Assembly: GCA_018816585.1 (NCBI GenBank) | Contig: JAHIVQ010000074.1 | Coordinates: 1 to 18,542 of the forward strand | Source: Nanobdellota archaeon | Lineage (GTDB): Archaea; Nanobdellota; Nanobdellia; SCGC-AAA011-G17; JAFCDX01 | DNA length: 18,542 nucleotides | Direction: 5' to 3' | In this document: positions 1 through 6,056 of the stretch, piece by piece | Numbering within the stretch: position 1 is the stretch's first letter | Layout of the letters: the number at the start of each line of letters is the position of its first letter | Program-made: the position numbers and the translations under genes | The notes under the pieces: generated by a model | The model's input: the letters and a program-made list of their open reading frames with translations, nothing else | Database searches by the model: none | What the model was told of the DNA's origin: nothing

Positions 1-123
1 ATAGCAAGATATTCTGCAATTAAGACTTATACTGAAAGAAGGCTTGAGGAAATATATGAAAATGCAAGGAAATTTGTGGCAAAAATATCATTAATATTAG
101 GAGGGAAAAATGATAAATCATAA
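1..123 (+). CDS. 3' end of an unidentified protein (partial)
   Basis: An open frame runs in from the left edge and stops at TAA 121-123, giving the last 40 residues of a protein. The piece is charged and predicted helical (IARYSAIKTYTERRLEEIYE, then ENARKFVAKISL). I cannot assign it to a family. No start codon is in the window. It is followed within a few bases by the structured RNA on the opposite strand, so gene and RNA are convergent. An AGGAGGG sequence near its end probably just encodes Leu-Gly-Gly-Lys. Confidence 0.55.
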   Translation: MARYSAIKTYTERRLEEIYENARKFVAKISLILGGKNDKS

Positions 124-128
124 AAAAT

Positions 129-205
129 TATACAGGGTTATGGCGTCCGTCTATCCTACTAACCACGTCAAGCATGGGGTTCGTCAGGTCGCGTTGCCCT
201 ATATA
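129..205 (-). ncRNA. Orphan structured RNA (closed-stem, multi-hairpin)
   Basis: On the minus strand the ends pair as TATATAGGG with CCCTGTATA: nine pairs including one G.U. Inside, GCG-A-CC pairs with GG-A-CGC around one A.A mismatch, and CCATG pairs with CGTGG (one G.U) around loop CTTGA, extended by AA/TT past a CC bulge. Both G.U pairs become C.A mismatches on the plus strand, which is direct evidence that the minus strand is transcribed. The element is GC-rich against its surroundings. Its minus-strand 5' flank (AAATAAGTATA) matches the 5' boundary of the RNA at 15602-15683, but no DUF3800-like gene precedes it, so it looks like an orphan or relic copy. It is not a canonical tRNA. Confidence 0.6.
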
Positions 206-225
206 CTTATTTAGATAAATTAAGG

Positions 226-246
226 AATTTAAACTTTTGGTTTTAA
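226..246 (+). repeat. Direct repeat DR1 (copy of the 1102-1123 promoter-like motif)
   Basis: The sequence AATTTAAAC-TTT-GGTTTTAA differs from the copy at 1102-1123 by one deletion and one substitution. It contains a TATA-like TTTAAA but leads to no convincing gene. The two copies bracket the DUF3800-like unit (321-1003) and its RNA, which suggests an insertion or duplication boundary. Confidence 0.5.
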
Positions 247-293
247 TAAAGAGGTGTTAGTTTTGAACTTTTAGGAAAAGTTCGCAAAAACTA

Positions 294-299
294 TTTAAA
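294..299 (+). promoter_or_regulatory. Archaeal TATA box (TTTAAA) of the 321-1003 unit
   Basis: TTTAAA in the context CTATTTAAAG has its centre 25 nt upstream of the ATG at 321. This is the spacing expected for a leaderless archaeal transcript beginning at that start codon. Confidence 0.6.
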
Positions 300-320
300 G
301 AAAGAAAACAATTATTGAAG

Positions 321-488
321 ATGAATAGTACAATAAAACAAAAGATTTTTAAAATAGTTTTTACTCCTAAATTCAACATACTCCCCAATGATTTGAGAAA
401 GTTATTGGATGATTATACTTTAAGTCCTTGGTATCTTCATATGAACATGCCAGGCTTCACAATCACTAATTCTAGGAGACTTTTATGA
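321..488 (+). CDS. 55-aa protein coupled to the DUF3800-like gene
   Basis: The ATG at 321 lies 25 nt from a TATA box centre, so the message is predicted to be leaderless. The frame runs 55 codons to TGA 486-488, which overlaps the next gene's ATG (485) as ATGA, a classic translational coupling. The protein begins MNSTIKQKIFKIVFTPKF and ends FTITNSRRLL; it is basic and moderately hydrophobic with no recognised domain. The promoter fit and the ATGA junction support a real gene, perhaps an accessory factor of the downstream RNase H-fold protein. The second DUF3800-like copy (15685-16173) has no equivalent upstream ORF, so it may be dispensable, or may instead be a leader peptide. Function unknown. 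Confidence 0.5.
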   Translation: MNSTIKQKIFKIVFTPKFNILPNDLRKLLDDYTLSPWYLHMNMPGFTITNSRRLL

Positions 489-1003
489 TAAATTTATTTC
501 AAATTGATAAATCTGGAGGGGATTTATTTGAAAAGGATTATTCTATTGTCCTAGTTGTGAATGCTAAAAAAGTTTATGGTATAAATATTGCCCAAAATAT
601 TAAAGAGGATGTAATTTATCAATATAAACAAGGAAATCTAAATATAGATAATCTCTCTGATAAAAAAAGAAAAAATAGATTTAGATTAAGATTTCACACA
701 GCAATTGTAATTAAACTTCTAGAAAAGGCATTAAAAGACCTTGGAAAAATTGATAAAGTAAATATTCAAATTTGTAATGATTTTGATGGGCATTTTCATG
801 AGATTAAAGATATGGTCTTTAAGAATATATCAAAGATTTTACCTAGTCTTAAACAAGAAGATATTGTTCAGACAAAATTCTCAAAGCCCTCTCTAATTGA
901 CAGTGCAGGAAAAGCATTTAGAAATAAAAATAAGGAAGAATTAAAGAATTATATCACATTAGAATTAAATATAAAGGAGTTAATTAAAATAATTAAAAAA
1001 TGA
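485..1003 (+). CDS. DUF3800-like small RNase H-fold protein
   Basis: This 172-aa protein is clearly homologous to the one at 15685-16173. It starts with a strand carrying IDKSGGD (Asp8), comparable to the DESGD motif that opens DUF3800 proteins. This is followed by the strands YSIVLVV and KKVYGINI, a basic helical stretch (about 60-85), a second acidic strand QICNDFDG (Asp99, Asp101), and a C-terminal helix SLIDSAGKAFR (Asp139, Arg146). The Asp/Asp/Asp layout fits an RNase H-like nuclease, though it is shorter than typical DUF3800 members. A GGAG lies ahead of the ATG, which overlaps the upstream 55-aa ORF. The TGA stop is also the first triplet of the structured RNA at 1001-1081. Catalysis and RNA binding are inferred, not shown. 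Confidence 0.6.
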   Translation: MINLFQIDKSGGDLFEKDYSIVLVVNAKKVYGINIAQNIKEDVIYQYKQGNLNIDNLSDKKRKNRFRLRFHTAIVIKLLEKALKDLGKIDKVNIQICNDFDGHFHEIKDMVFKNISKILPSLKQEDIVQTKFSKPSLIDSAGKAFRNKNKEELKNYITLELNIKELIKIIKK

Positions 1004-1081
1004 TAGTAACCAGAGCTCAAAGAGCTGAAGTCCTTTGTTGCCAGGCAGTAAACTGCGAAGCGCTAAAGCGCATTACTATCA
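1001..1081 (+). ncRNA. Structured RNA abutting the DUF3800-like gene
   Basis: TGATAGTAA (1001-1009) pairs perfectly with TTACTATCA (1073-1081), closing an 81-nt element. Inside are three perfect hairpins: AGCTC-AAA-GAGCT (1014-1026), GCAG-TAAA-CTGC (1045-1056) and GCGC-TAAA-GCGC (1060-1071). The last two share a TAAA tetraloop. A stretch of about 18 nt between hairpins 1 and 2 is unpaired. All pairs are Watson-Crick, so structure alone does not set the strand; plus is chosen because the RNA directly follows the protein gene, as the RNA does at 15602-15683. The stop codon TGA is part of the closing stem, so termination of translation and RNA folding must interact. It lacks the T- and anticodon-arm signatures of a tRNA. 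Confidence 0.65.
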
Positions 1082-1101
1082 GAACATATAAAGATTTAAG
1101 T

Positions 1102-1123
1102 AATTTAAACCTTTCGGTTTTAA
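1102..1123 (+). promoter_or_regulatory. TATA box within direct repeat DR2, promoter of the defence operon
   Basis: AATTTAAACC followed by TTTCGGTTTTAA contains TTTAAA centred about 25 nt before the ATG at 1130, predicting a leaderless operon transcript. AAACC/GGTTT can also form a small hairpin. A second TATA-like site, CATATAAAG, lies at about 1085-1093. The motif is repeated at 226-246. Confidence 0.5.
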
Positions 1124-1129
1124 GGAAAA

Positions 1130-1777
1130 ATGGAATATAAACTATCCCCCTCAAGTTTAGGACTTATGAAAGAGTGTCCAAGATGTTTTTGGCTTGACAA
1201 GCATAAAGTCTGGAAAAGACCTTCTGGTATATTTCCTAGTCTTCCTTCTGGAATGGATCGTATTCTTAAGGTACATTTTGACAGGTTCATGAAAAAAAAT
1301 GAATTACCACCTGAATTAAGAAAAAGTGAATGCAGAGATAATTGTAATTTATTTGAGGATGAGGAAAAATTGAAAATTTGGAGAAATAATCTTAAGGGAA
1401 TACAGTACAAGGATGAAGAAGGGAATATATTGTTTGGTGCTGTGGACAATATACTGGTTAAGGGAGAAAAATTAATTGTTCTTGATTATAAGACAAGAGG
1501 ATATGATCTTAAGGAAGATACTGCAGATCACTATCAGAATCAGCTGGACATTTATAATTATTTATTAAGGAAGAATGGATATCAGACAGAGGATTATGCT
1601 TTTTTATTGTTTTATGTTCCTAAGGAAGTTTTGGAGACAGGAGAGATTATTTTTGATGCTCATCTTGTCAAGAGAAAAATTGATGTCAAGAATGCAGAGA
1701 AAATATTTAAAAATGCAGTTGAGCTGCTGAATAAGGAGTGTCCGGAAAAAAGTTGTGAATGGTGCGAGGGGAGATGA
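1130..1777 (+). CDS. Cas4/RecB-like PD-(D/E)XK nuclease with Cys cluster
   Basis: The 215-aa protein has the PD-(D/E)XK core: VDNILV (Asp106), then VLDYKTRG (Asp119, Lys121), then a helix with HYQNQLDIYNYLL (Gln136/Gln138, RecB motif III-like). Cysteines bracket the domain: Cys16 and Cys19 (KECPRCFW) at the N-terminus and Cys204, Cys209 and Cys212 at the C-terminus. This is the arrangement of Cas4- and AddB-type nucleases that bind a 4Fe-4S cluster. No CRISPR array or other cas gene is present. It opens the operon and is followed 3 nt later by the next ORF. A role in processing DNA ends during defence is likely; the substrate is unknown. Its codon use is less A-rich than that of hsdM and hsdR, suggesting a separate origin. 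Confidence 0.75.
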   Translation: MEYKLSPSSLGLMKECPRCFWLDKHKVWKRPSGIFPSLPSGMDRILKVHFDRFMKKNELPPELRKSECRDNCNLFEDEEKLKIWRNNLKGIQYKDEEGNILFGAVDNILVKGEKLIVLDYKTRGYDLKEDTADHYQNQLDIYNYLLRKNGYQTEDYAFLLFYVPKEVLETGEIIFDAHLVKRKIDVKNAEKIFKNAVELLNKECPEKSCEWCEGR

Positions 1778-1780
1778 AAA

Positions 1781-2134
1781 ATGGAAGAAATAATAAGAAT
1801 TAAAGCAAATTGGGATGTAGATAATGCTACTTATTTAACACACGAATTATACAAATATGTTGCAAAAGGGAATATTAAATTTGAATTAAAAGCTAATAAA
1901 GGTTCAATATTAACAGATATATCAATAAGTGTAATTGGGGGTGGTGCAGGAAACTTTGTTTTTAAATTAATAGAATTTATTTATAAAAAATTGAAAAAAG
2001 AAAAAGAGTTAGGAAGAGAGATTAAACCAGTAAATATATCTACAACAAGAGAAGAGTATATAATCACAGGAGATAAAGAAAGTAAAATACCTGAAGAAAT
2101 TAAATACAAATTATCTAAAAAAGAAAAGATATAA
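1781..2134 (+). CDS. Small unknown protein with glycine-rich amphipathic segment
   Basis: The 117-aa protein has an N-terminal alpha/beta stretch (about 1-50), then ISVIGGGAGNFVFKLIEFIY (about 48-67), which is glycine-rich and hydrophobic. A lysine-rich linker and a final beta-like segment (VNISTTREEYIITG) follow. It lies 3 nt after the nuclease gene and 12 nt before hsdM, so it is co-transcribed. The layout vaguely recalls small effector-associated components of conflict systems, but I cannot assign it. It could be a membrane-touching or oligomerising adaptor. Function unknown. Confidence 0.55.
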   Translation: MEEIIRIKANWDVDNATYLTHELYKYVAKGNIKFELKANKGSILTDISISVIGGGAGNFVFKLIEFIYKKLKKEKELGREIKPVNISTTREEYIITGDKESKIPEEIKYKLSKKEKI

Positions 2135-2146
2135 TAGATAAAAAAA

Positions 2147-3682
2147 ATGATTAATAATAACGGAGCAAATTTAGGATTTGAGCAAAAGCTTTGGAAAGTT
2201 GCAGATAAATTAAGAAATAATATGGATGCTGCAGAGTATAAGCATGTAGTTCTTGGTCTAATATTTTTAAAATATATTTCTGATACTTTTGAAGAAAAGC
2301 ATGAATTTTTACAAGAAAATACTCATGAAGGTTCTGATCCAGAAGATCCAGATGAATATAAAGCAGAGAATATTTTTTGGGTTCCTAAAGAAGCTAGATG
2401 GAGTTACATTCAAAAAAATGCAAAACAACCTACAATAGGAAATATTATTGATGATGCAATGGATTCTATTGAAAAATATAATGCTTCTTTAAAAGGAGTT
2501 TTACCAAATAATTATGCAAGACCTTCTTTAGATAAACAAAGATTAGGGGAATTAATAGATTTAATTGGAACAATAGGTTTAGGAGATTATGAAAGTAAAA
2601 CAAAAGATATTTTAGGCAAGGTTTATGAATATTTTTTAGGACAATTTGCTGATGCAGAAGGTAAAAAAGGTGGTCAGTTCTATACTCCAAGATGTATTGT
2701 TAAATTACTTGTTTCAATGATTGAACCCTATAAAGGCAGAGTTTTTGATCCATGTTGCGGTTCTGGTGGAATGTTTATTCAAAGTGAGAAATTTATTAAA
2801 GAACATAGTGGAAGAATTGGGGATATTTCTATTTATGGGCAGGAAAGCAATCAAACAACTTGGAAACTTGCAAAAATGAATCTTGCTATTAGAGGAATTG
2901 ATACAAATATTCAATGGAATAATGAAGGAAGTTTTTTGAATGATGCTCATAAAGATTTGAAAGCAGATTTTATTTTAGCTAATCCACCATTTAATGATTC
3001 TGATTGGAAAGGAGAAATGCTTAAAGATGATATTCGTTGGAAATATGGAGTTCCACCAACTGGAAATGCTAATTTTGCTTGGGTTCAGCATTTCATTTAT
3101 CATTTAGCCCCAACTGGAATTGCTGGTTTTGTTTTATCTAATGGTTCTATGAGTTCTAATACTTCAAATGAAGGAGAAATTCGTAAAAATATAATTGAAG
3201 CTGATTTAATTGATTGTATGGTAGCTTTGCCATCACAACTATTTTACAATACAATGATTCCTGCATGCCTTTGGTTTGTTGCTAGAGATAAGAAAAATAA
3301 TAAATTTAAAGATAGAAGAGGAAAAGTTTTATTTATTGATGCTCGTAAAATGGGATTAATGATTGATAGAAGGCATAGAGAATTAAGCGAAGAGGATATT
3401 AAGAAAATTTCTGATATTTATCATGCTTGGAGAGGAGAAAGTGGAAAATATAAAGATGTTTTAGGATTTTGTAAATCTGCTTCTTTAGATGAAATAAGAA
3501 AGCAGGAGCATATTTTAACTCCTGGCAGGTATGTTGGAGCTGAAGAAGAGGAAGAAGATTTAGAATTATTTGATGAAAAAATGAAAAGATTGACTTCCGA
3601 ATTATCCAAACAGATGCAAGAGGGCAAAAAACTCGATGAAGAAATAAAACAAAATCTTGGAAAGCTGGGGTGGAGGATTTAA
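2147..3682 (+). CDS. hsdM: Type I restriction enzyme M subunit (adenine-N6 methyltransferase)
   Basis: The 511-aa protein has the full HsdM architecture. The N-terminal helical domain (about 10-165) includes WKVADKLRNNMDAAEYKHVV. The junction GGQFYTP (175-181) precedes the SAM-binding motif DPCCGSGG (201-208) and the catalytic NPPF motif (279-282) typical of N6-adenine methyltransferases. The C-terminal helical tail (about 455-511) would contact HsdS. Length matches the family. With HsdS it modifies the host recognition site; with HsdR added, the complex restricts unmodified DNA. No obvious Shine-Dalgarno precedes the ATG. kwaA begins 3 nt after its stop, whereas hsdS, its usual neighbour, is displaced by about 2.4 kb. 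Confidence 0.96.
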   Translation: MINNNGANLGFEQKLWKVADKLRNNMDAAEYKHVVLGLIFLKYISDTFEEKHEFLQENTHEGSDPEDPDEYKAENIFWVPKEARWSYIQKNAKQPTIGNIIDDAMDSIEKYNASLKGVLPNNYARPSLDKQRLGELIDLIGTIGLGDYESKTKDILGKVYEYFLGQFADAEGKKGGQFYTPRCIVKLLVSMIEPYKGRVFDPCCGSGGMFIQSEKFIKEHSGRIGDISIYGQESNQTTWKLAKMNLAIRGIDTNIQWNNEGSFLNDAHKDLKADFILANPPFNDSDWKGEMLKDDIRWKYGVPPTGNANFAWVQHFIYHLAPTGIAGFVLSNGSMSSNTSNEGEIRKNIIEADLIDCMVALPSQLFYNTMIPACLWFVARDKKNNKFKDRRGKVLFIDARKMGLMIDRRHRELSEEDIKKISDIYHAWRGESGKYKDVLGFCKSASLDEIRKQEHILTPGRYVGAEEEEEDLELFDEKMKRLTSELSKQMQEGKKLDEEIKQNLGKLGWRI

Positions 3683-3685
3683 AGG

Positions 3686-4249
3686 ATGACAAAACGACTA
3701 AGCTTTCTTGGAAAAGTAATTTATCTTTTTACATCATTATTTCCTCTGTATCTCTTTTGGGCATATTTTTATATAATGAAGATCGACTTTTATAAACTTA
3801 TTAAGCTTCACGAATTTGACTTTTTTAATATTTTTATGGGGGGGCTTTTTTTAATCTGTTTAATAACTAGTCCGATAATCTTTTTTAATTTAATAAAAAA
3901 TAAAAAATCTGCAGATTGTGAGATATTAGTTAAAAGTTCAAAGAAAGATTCAAAATATGCAATTTACTTTTTGGGAGCAATTTCTCCATTTTTAACCTTC
4001 CTCTTAGATTTCTTTTTAAAGAATTCAGAGTTACATATTCCCTCAATGATTGTTGCTACGAGTGTATTTATTTTAGGAGGAATAATTTTAATTTTTAAAG
4101 ATGAATATGGAGTTTTATATAATCTATTTTTTCTAAAATATCATTTTATATTGGTACAAGATAAGATCATAGTCTCGAATCAAGAAGCTCACTCGGGATA
4201 TGTAAAAGTAACCCAATTAAATAATAGGGTGTTTAAGACATGGAATTAA
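3686..4249 (+). CDS. kwaA: Kiwa defence membrane protein KwaA-like
   Basis: The 187-aa protein has four predicted membrane segments (about 8-30, 46-69, 92-111 and 117-136) and a short soluble C-terminus. Its size, its topology and its 10-nt overlap with a DUF4868-like gene match KwaA of the Kiwa anti-phage system. In Kiwa, a membrane protein and KwaB act together at the cell envelope. The identification rests on the pair rather than on one diagnostic motif. A run of seven Gs (3838-3844), followed by C and seven Ts, lies inside segment 2; in so AT-rich a gene this is a possible slippage tract. It lies between hsdM and kwaB. Confidence 0.68.
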   Translation: MTKRLSFLGKVIYLFTSLFPLYLFWAYFYIMKIDFYKLIKLHEFDFFNIFMGGLFLICLITSPIIFFNLIKNKKSADCEILVKSSKKDSKYAIYFLGAISPFLTFLLDFFLKNSELHIPSMIVATSVFILGGIILIFKDEYGVLYNLFFLKYHFILVQDKIIVSNQEAHSGYVKVTQLNNRVFKTWN

Positions 4250-5241
4250 ATCTTAACGAATGGAATATTGAGGGGTTTTTAATAAAGAGAGATACTAGGG
4301 CTAGCACCTCTCCAGAAGAATATCTTGAAATAAAGAAGATAAATCTAGATGAGCCCATAAAAAATCAATTTAGGGAAATATTAAAAAGTCATCTTTGCGA
4401 CGAAAGCGGAAATTTAATCTTAAATTTATCAGAATTTGAAGCTTTTATGAGTGATGATTCTCCACAGAAAAAATATTATCTCCTCCAACAAGAATTAACT
4501 CAATATAATAATCACTTTGAACTATTATTAAATAAACTTGATCCGGAAGTAGATCACGATTTGGCTTCAGATGAGTTTTCTGGATATTATTCAATTGTTA
4601 TTAAAGTATCTAAACAAAGCCAAGAATTTCTTTATTTTAGAAAACTTAATAGAGTAAGGATAAGCAAGAAGAAAAAATTCCATATATATCGTGGAGAAAT
4701 AACTACCCTCAAGGGAGATTTTATTTATTTTGATGATTCTATAGATTTTATTTATCTAAAGAATTTTATAGCTGATGGAAGCACAGATAGAGAAAGAAAA
4801 CGATTTAATAATCATATTCTCATATTCGATAGATATAACTTTAAGACATTATTTAAGCTATATGAATATTGTATTCAAGAAGCCACTTCATTTTTTGAAA
4901 AATTTGATTTTATAGAAATAGAAGATATTGATACAAAAAAGAAAGATAATTCTGGAAATGTTCTTAAATTAAAGGATAGCTTTATACAGGATTTAAGATT
5001 AAATGAGCAAATAGCTAGAATAAAATCTCTTTATGAGGACGAAATTTCTTTAGACAGAATAACTGCATTGAAAAACAAAAGAAAGAGGAAATATCGGTTT
5101 CAAATTGCTGATCATAAAATAAAGATCAAAACTAAAGAAGAACTGGAAGACCTTTTAGATTTAGTAGATGAAAAGATAAGTGTTCCTGATTGGAATCATA
5201 GAAAATTATTAAGGTATCCTTCTAAAGGAAAAGCTGTTTAA
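4240..5241 (+). CDS. kwaB: Kiwa effector KwaB-like (DUF4868 family)
   Basis: The 333-aa protein has a variable N-terminal region (about 1-110) and a core that resembles DUF4868. The core runs through SGYYSIVIKV, FLYFRKLNRVR, DSIDFIYLKN, then NNHILIFDRYNFKTLFKLYE (191-209), followed by helices and a basic patch KNKRKRKYRF (278-287). DUF4868 with a four-TM partner defines Kiwa, in which KwaB is the cytosolic DNA-associated component. Its ATG overlaps the end of kwaA, so the two are translationally coupled. Its stop is followed immediately by an ATG that opens a 13-codon hsdS-like remnant, showing that an hsdS gene once followed directly. Confidence 0.72.
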   Translation: MELNLNEWNIEGFLIKRDTRASTSPEEYLEIKKINLDEPIKNQFREILKSHLCDESGNLILNLSEFEAFMSDDSPQKKYYLLQQELTQYNNHFELLLNKLDPEVDHDLASDEFSGYYSIVIKVSKQSQEFLYFRKLNRVRISKKKKFHIYRGEITTLKGDFIYFDDSIDFIYLKNFIADGSTDRERKRFNNHILIFDRYNFKTLFKLYEYCIQEATSFFEKFDFIEIEDIDTKKKDNSGNVLKLKDSFIQDLRLNEQIARIKSLYEDEISLDRITALKNKRKRKYRFQIADHKIKIKTKEELEDLLDLVDEKISVPDWNHRKLLRYPSKGKAV

Positions 5242-5283
5242 ATGAAATCCACAAAATTCAAAAAAATTGAAATAGGAAAATGA
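5242..5283 (+). pseudogene. Remnant of an hsdS start (13 codons)
   Basis: Directly after the kwaB stop, ATG opens a frame reading MKSTKFKKIEIGK and then TGA. The functional hsdS at 6037 begins MQKQKTKFKQTEIGMIPEDW. The two share TKFK-x-x-EIG (7 of 9 residues), and the DNA agrees closely through GAAATAGGAA. This opening is characteristic of HsdS. The best reading is that hsdS once began here and that the HEPN gene, or a HEPN-hsdS cassette, recombined in at this point and left the first codons behind. The TGA overlaps the HEPN ATG (ATGA), so the remnant may still couple translation. Confidence 0.65.
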
Positions 5284-6056
5284 AAATCAATAAAATATTG
5301 GAAAATAGAACTTTTTCTGTAAAAACAAGCCCATATAATGTCTTTGAAAAAAAGATCGTTGATGCATTCTACTTAGAAAGAAAAATCATGATGATGAAAT
5401 TTGGCAAAAAAGAGCAATATCAGTCTAGAATCCAGCTTATTGTTTTCTTGGTGTCTTGTTTGGAATACTTCTTACAAGAGATTTTTAAATTAGCTATTGA
5501 TAAAACAATTATTTCAGTAGGAGAGCTAAAGAAAACAAAAAATTTCAATTCAGTTAAGGCAAATATAGACGAATTACAGGAAATAAACAAAAATAAGATA
5601 AAAATTTCCGAGATTATGGTTGAGGAAATGAATTTCCAAAATATCAAAGATATAGTTTTATTATGTGATCTACTAAAAATTGGGAAAAATTTTAAGAATC
5701 TACCCACTCAAGAGACTAATATCAGATTATCAAAATTAAGGGGAAAGATTCCCGATCCTAGAAAAAAACATTCTCCAAATATTGAAAAGAAAATGACTAA
5801 ATTTATAATAGAAAATTTTGGCGCAAATTTTGCTCTTCCAAAAGAACAAGAAAAATTAGTTAGGATGGTAAATACAGTAAACAAGATGATTTTCCTTAGG
5901 CATAAAATAGTTCATAAAGCACAATTAGTTAAAATTGATAATTGGGAATCTTTGGTTTATACAATGGCGACAGTGCAATTAGCTTTTATTATCAATGAAT
6001 GTTACAAAGTAGAATTAAAAAAAATTAAAACAAAAAATGCAAAAACAAAAAACTAA
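5280..6056 (+). CDS. HEPN-domain ribonuclease-like protein
   Basis: The 258-aa, mostly helical, lysine-rich protein carries RHKIVH at 207-212. This fits the HEPN catalytic signature R-polar-x3-H (Arg207, His208, His212), preceded by the helix NTVNKMIFL as in RiboL-PSP/MAE-type HEPN families. N-terminal helices (about 45-75) would form the dimer partner of the bundle. HEPN proteins of this type are metal-independent RNases, often toxins inside RM or Abi loci. Here it lies between kwaB and hsdS and overlaps hsdS by 20 nt. A plausible role is RNA cleavage if restriction fails or is inhibited, by analogy with anticodon nucleases embedded in type I RM operons. The target is unknown. Confidence 0.72.
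   Translation: MKINKILENRTFSVKTSPYNVFEKKIVDAFYLERKIMMMKFGKKEQYQSRIQLIVFLVSCLEYFLQEIFKLAIDKTIISVGELKKTKNFNSVKANIDELQEINKNKIKISEIMVEEMNFQNIKDIVLLCDLLKIGKNFKNLPTQETNIRLSKLRGKIPDPRKKHSPNIEKKMTKFIIENFGANFALPKEQEKLVRMVNTVNKMIFLRHKIVHKAQLVKIDNWESLVYTMATVQLAFIINECYKVELKKIKTKNAKTKN

Noticed and set aside
110..214. 34-codon plus-strand ORF with a good Shine-Dalgarno (AGGAGGG) overlapping the orphan RNA
   Set aside because: It runs through the structured element, whose G.U pairs point to the minus strand. The Shine-Dalgarno-like bases also encode the end of the upstream protein, and the peptide has no recognisable features. It is kept only as a possibility.
1001..1081. tRNA gene (similar length, closing stem plus three hairpins); likewise 129-205 and 15602-15683
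   Set aside because: No 7-bp anticodon-arm geometry, no GGTTC-type T-loop next to the acceptor stem, and no D-loop consensus. The closing stems are AT-rich and 8-9 bp long.
1130..1777. Bona fide CRISPR-associated Cas4
   Set aside because: The fold and cysteines fit, but there is no CRISPR locus in the window and its operon is a restriction system, so only a Cas4/RecB-like call is justified.
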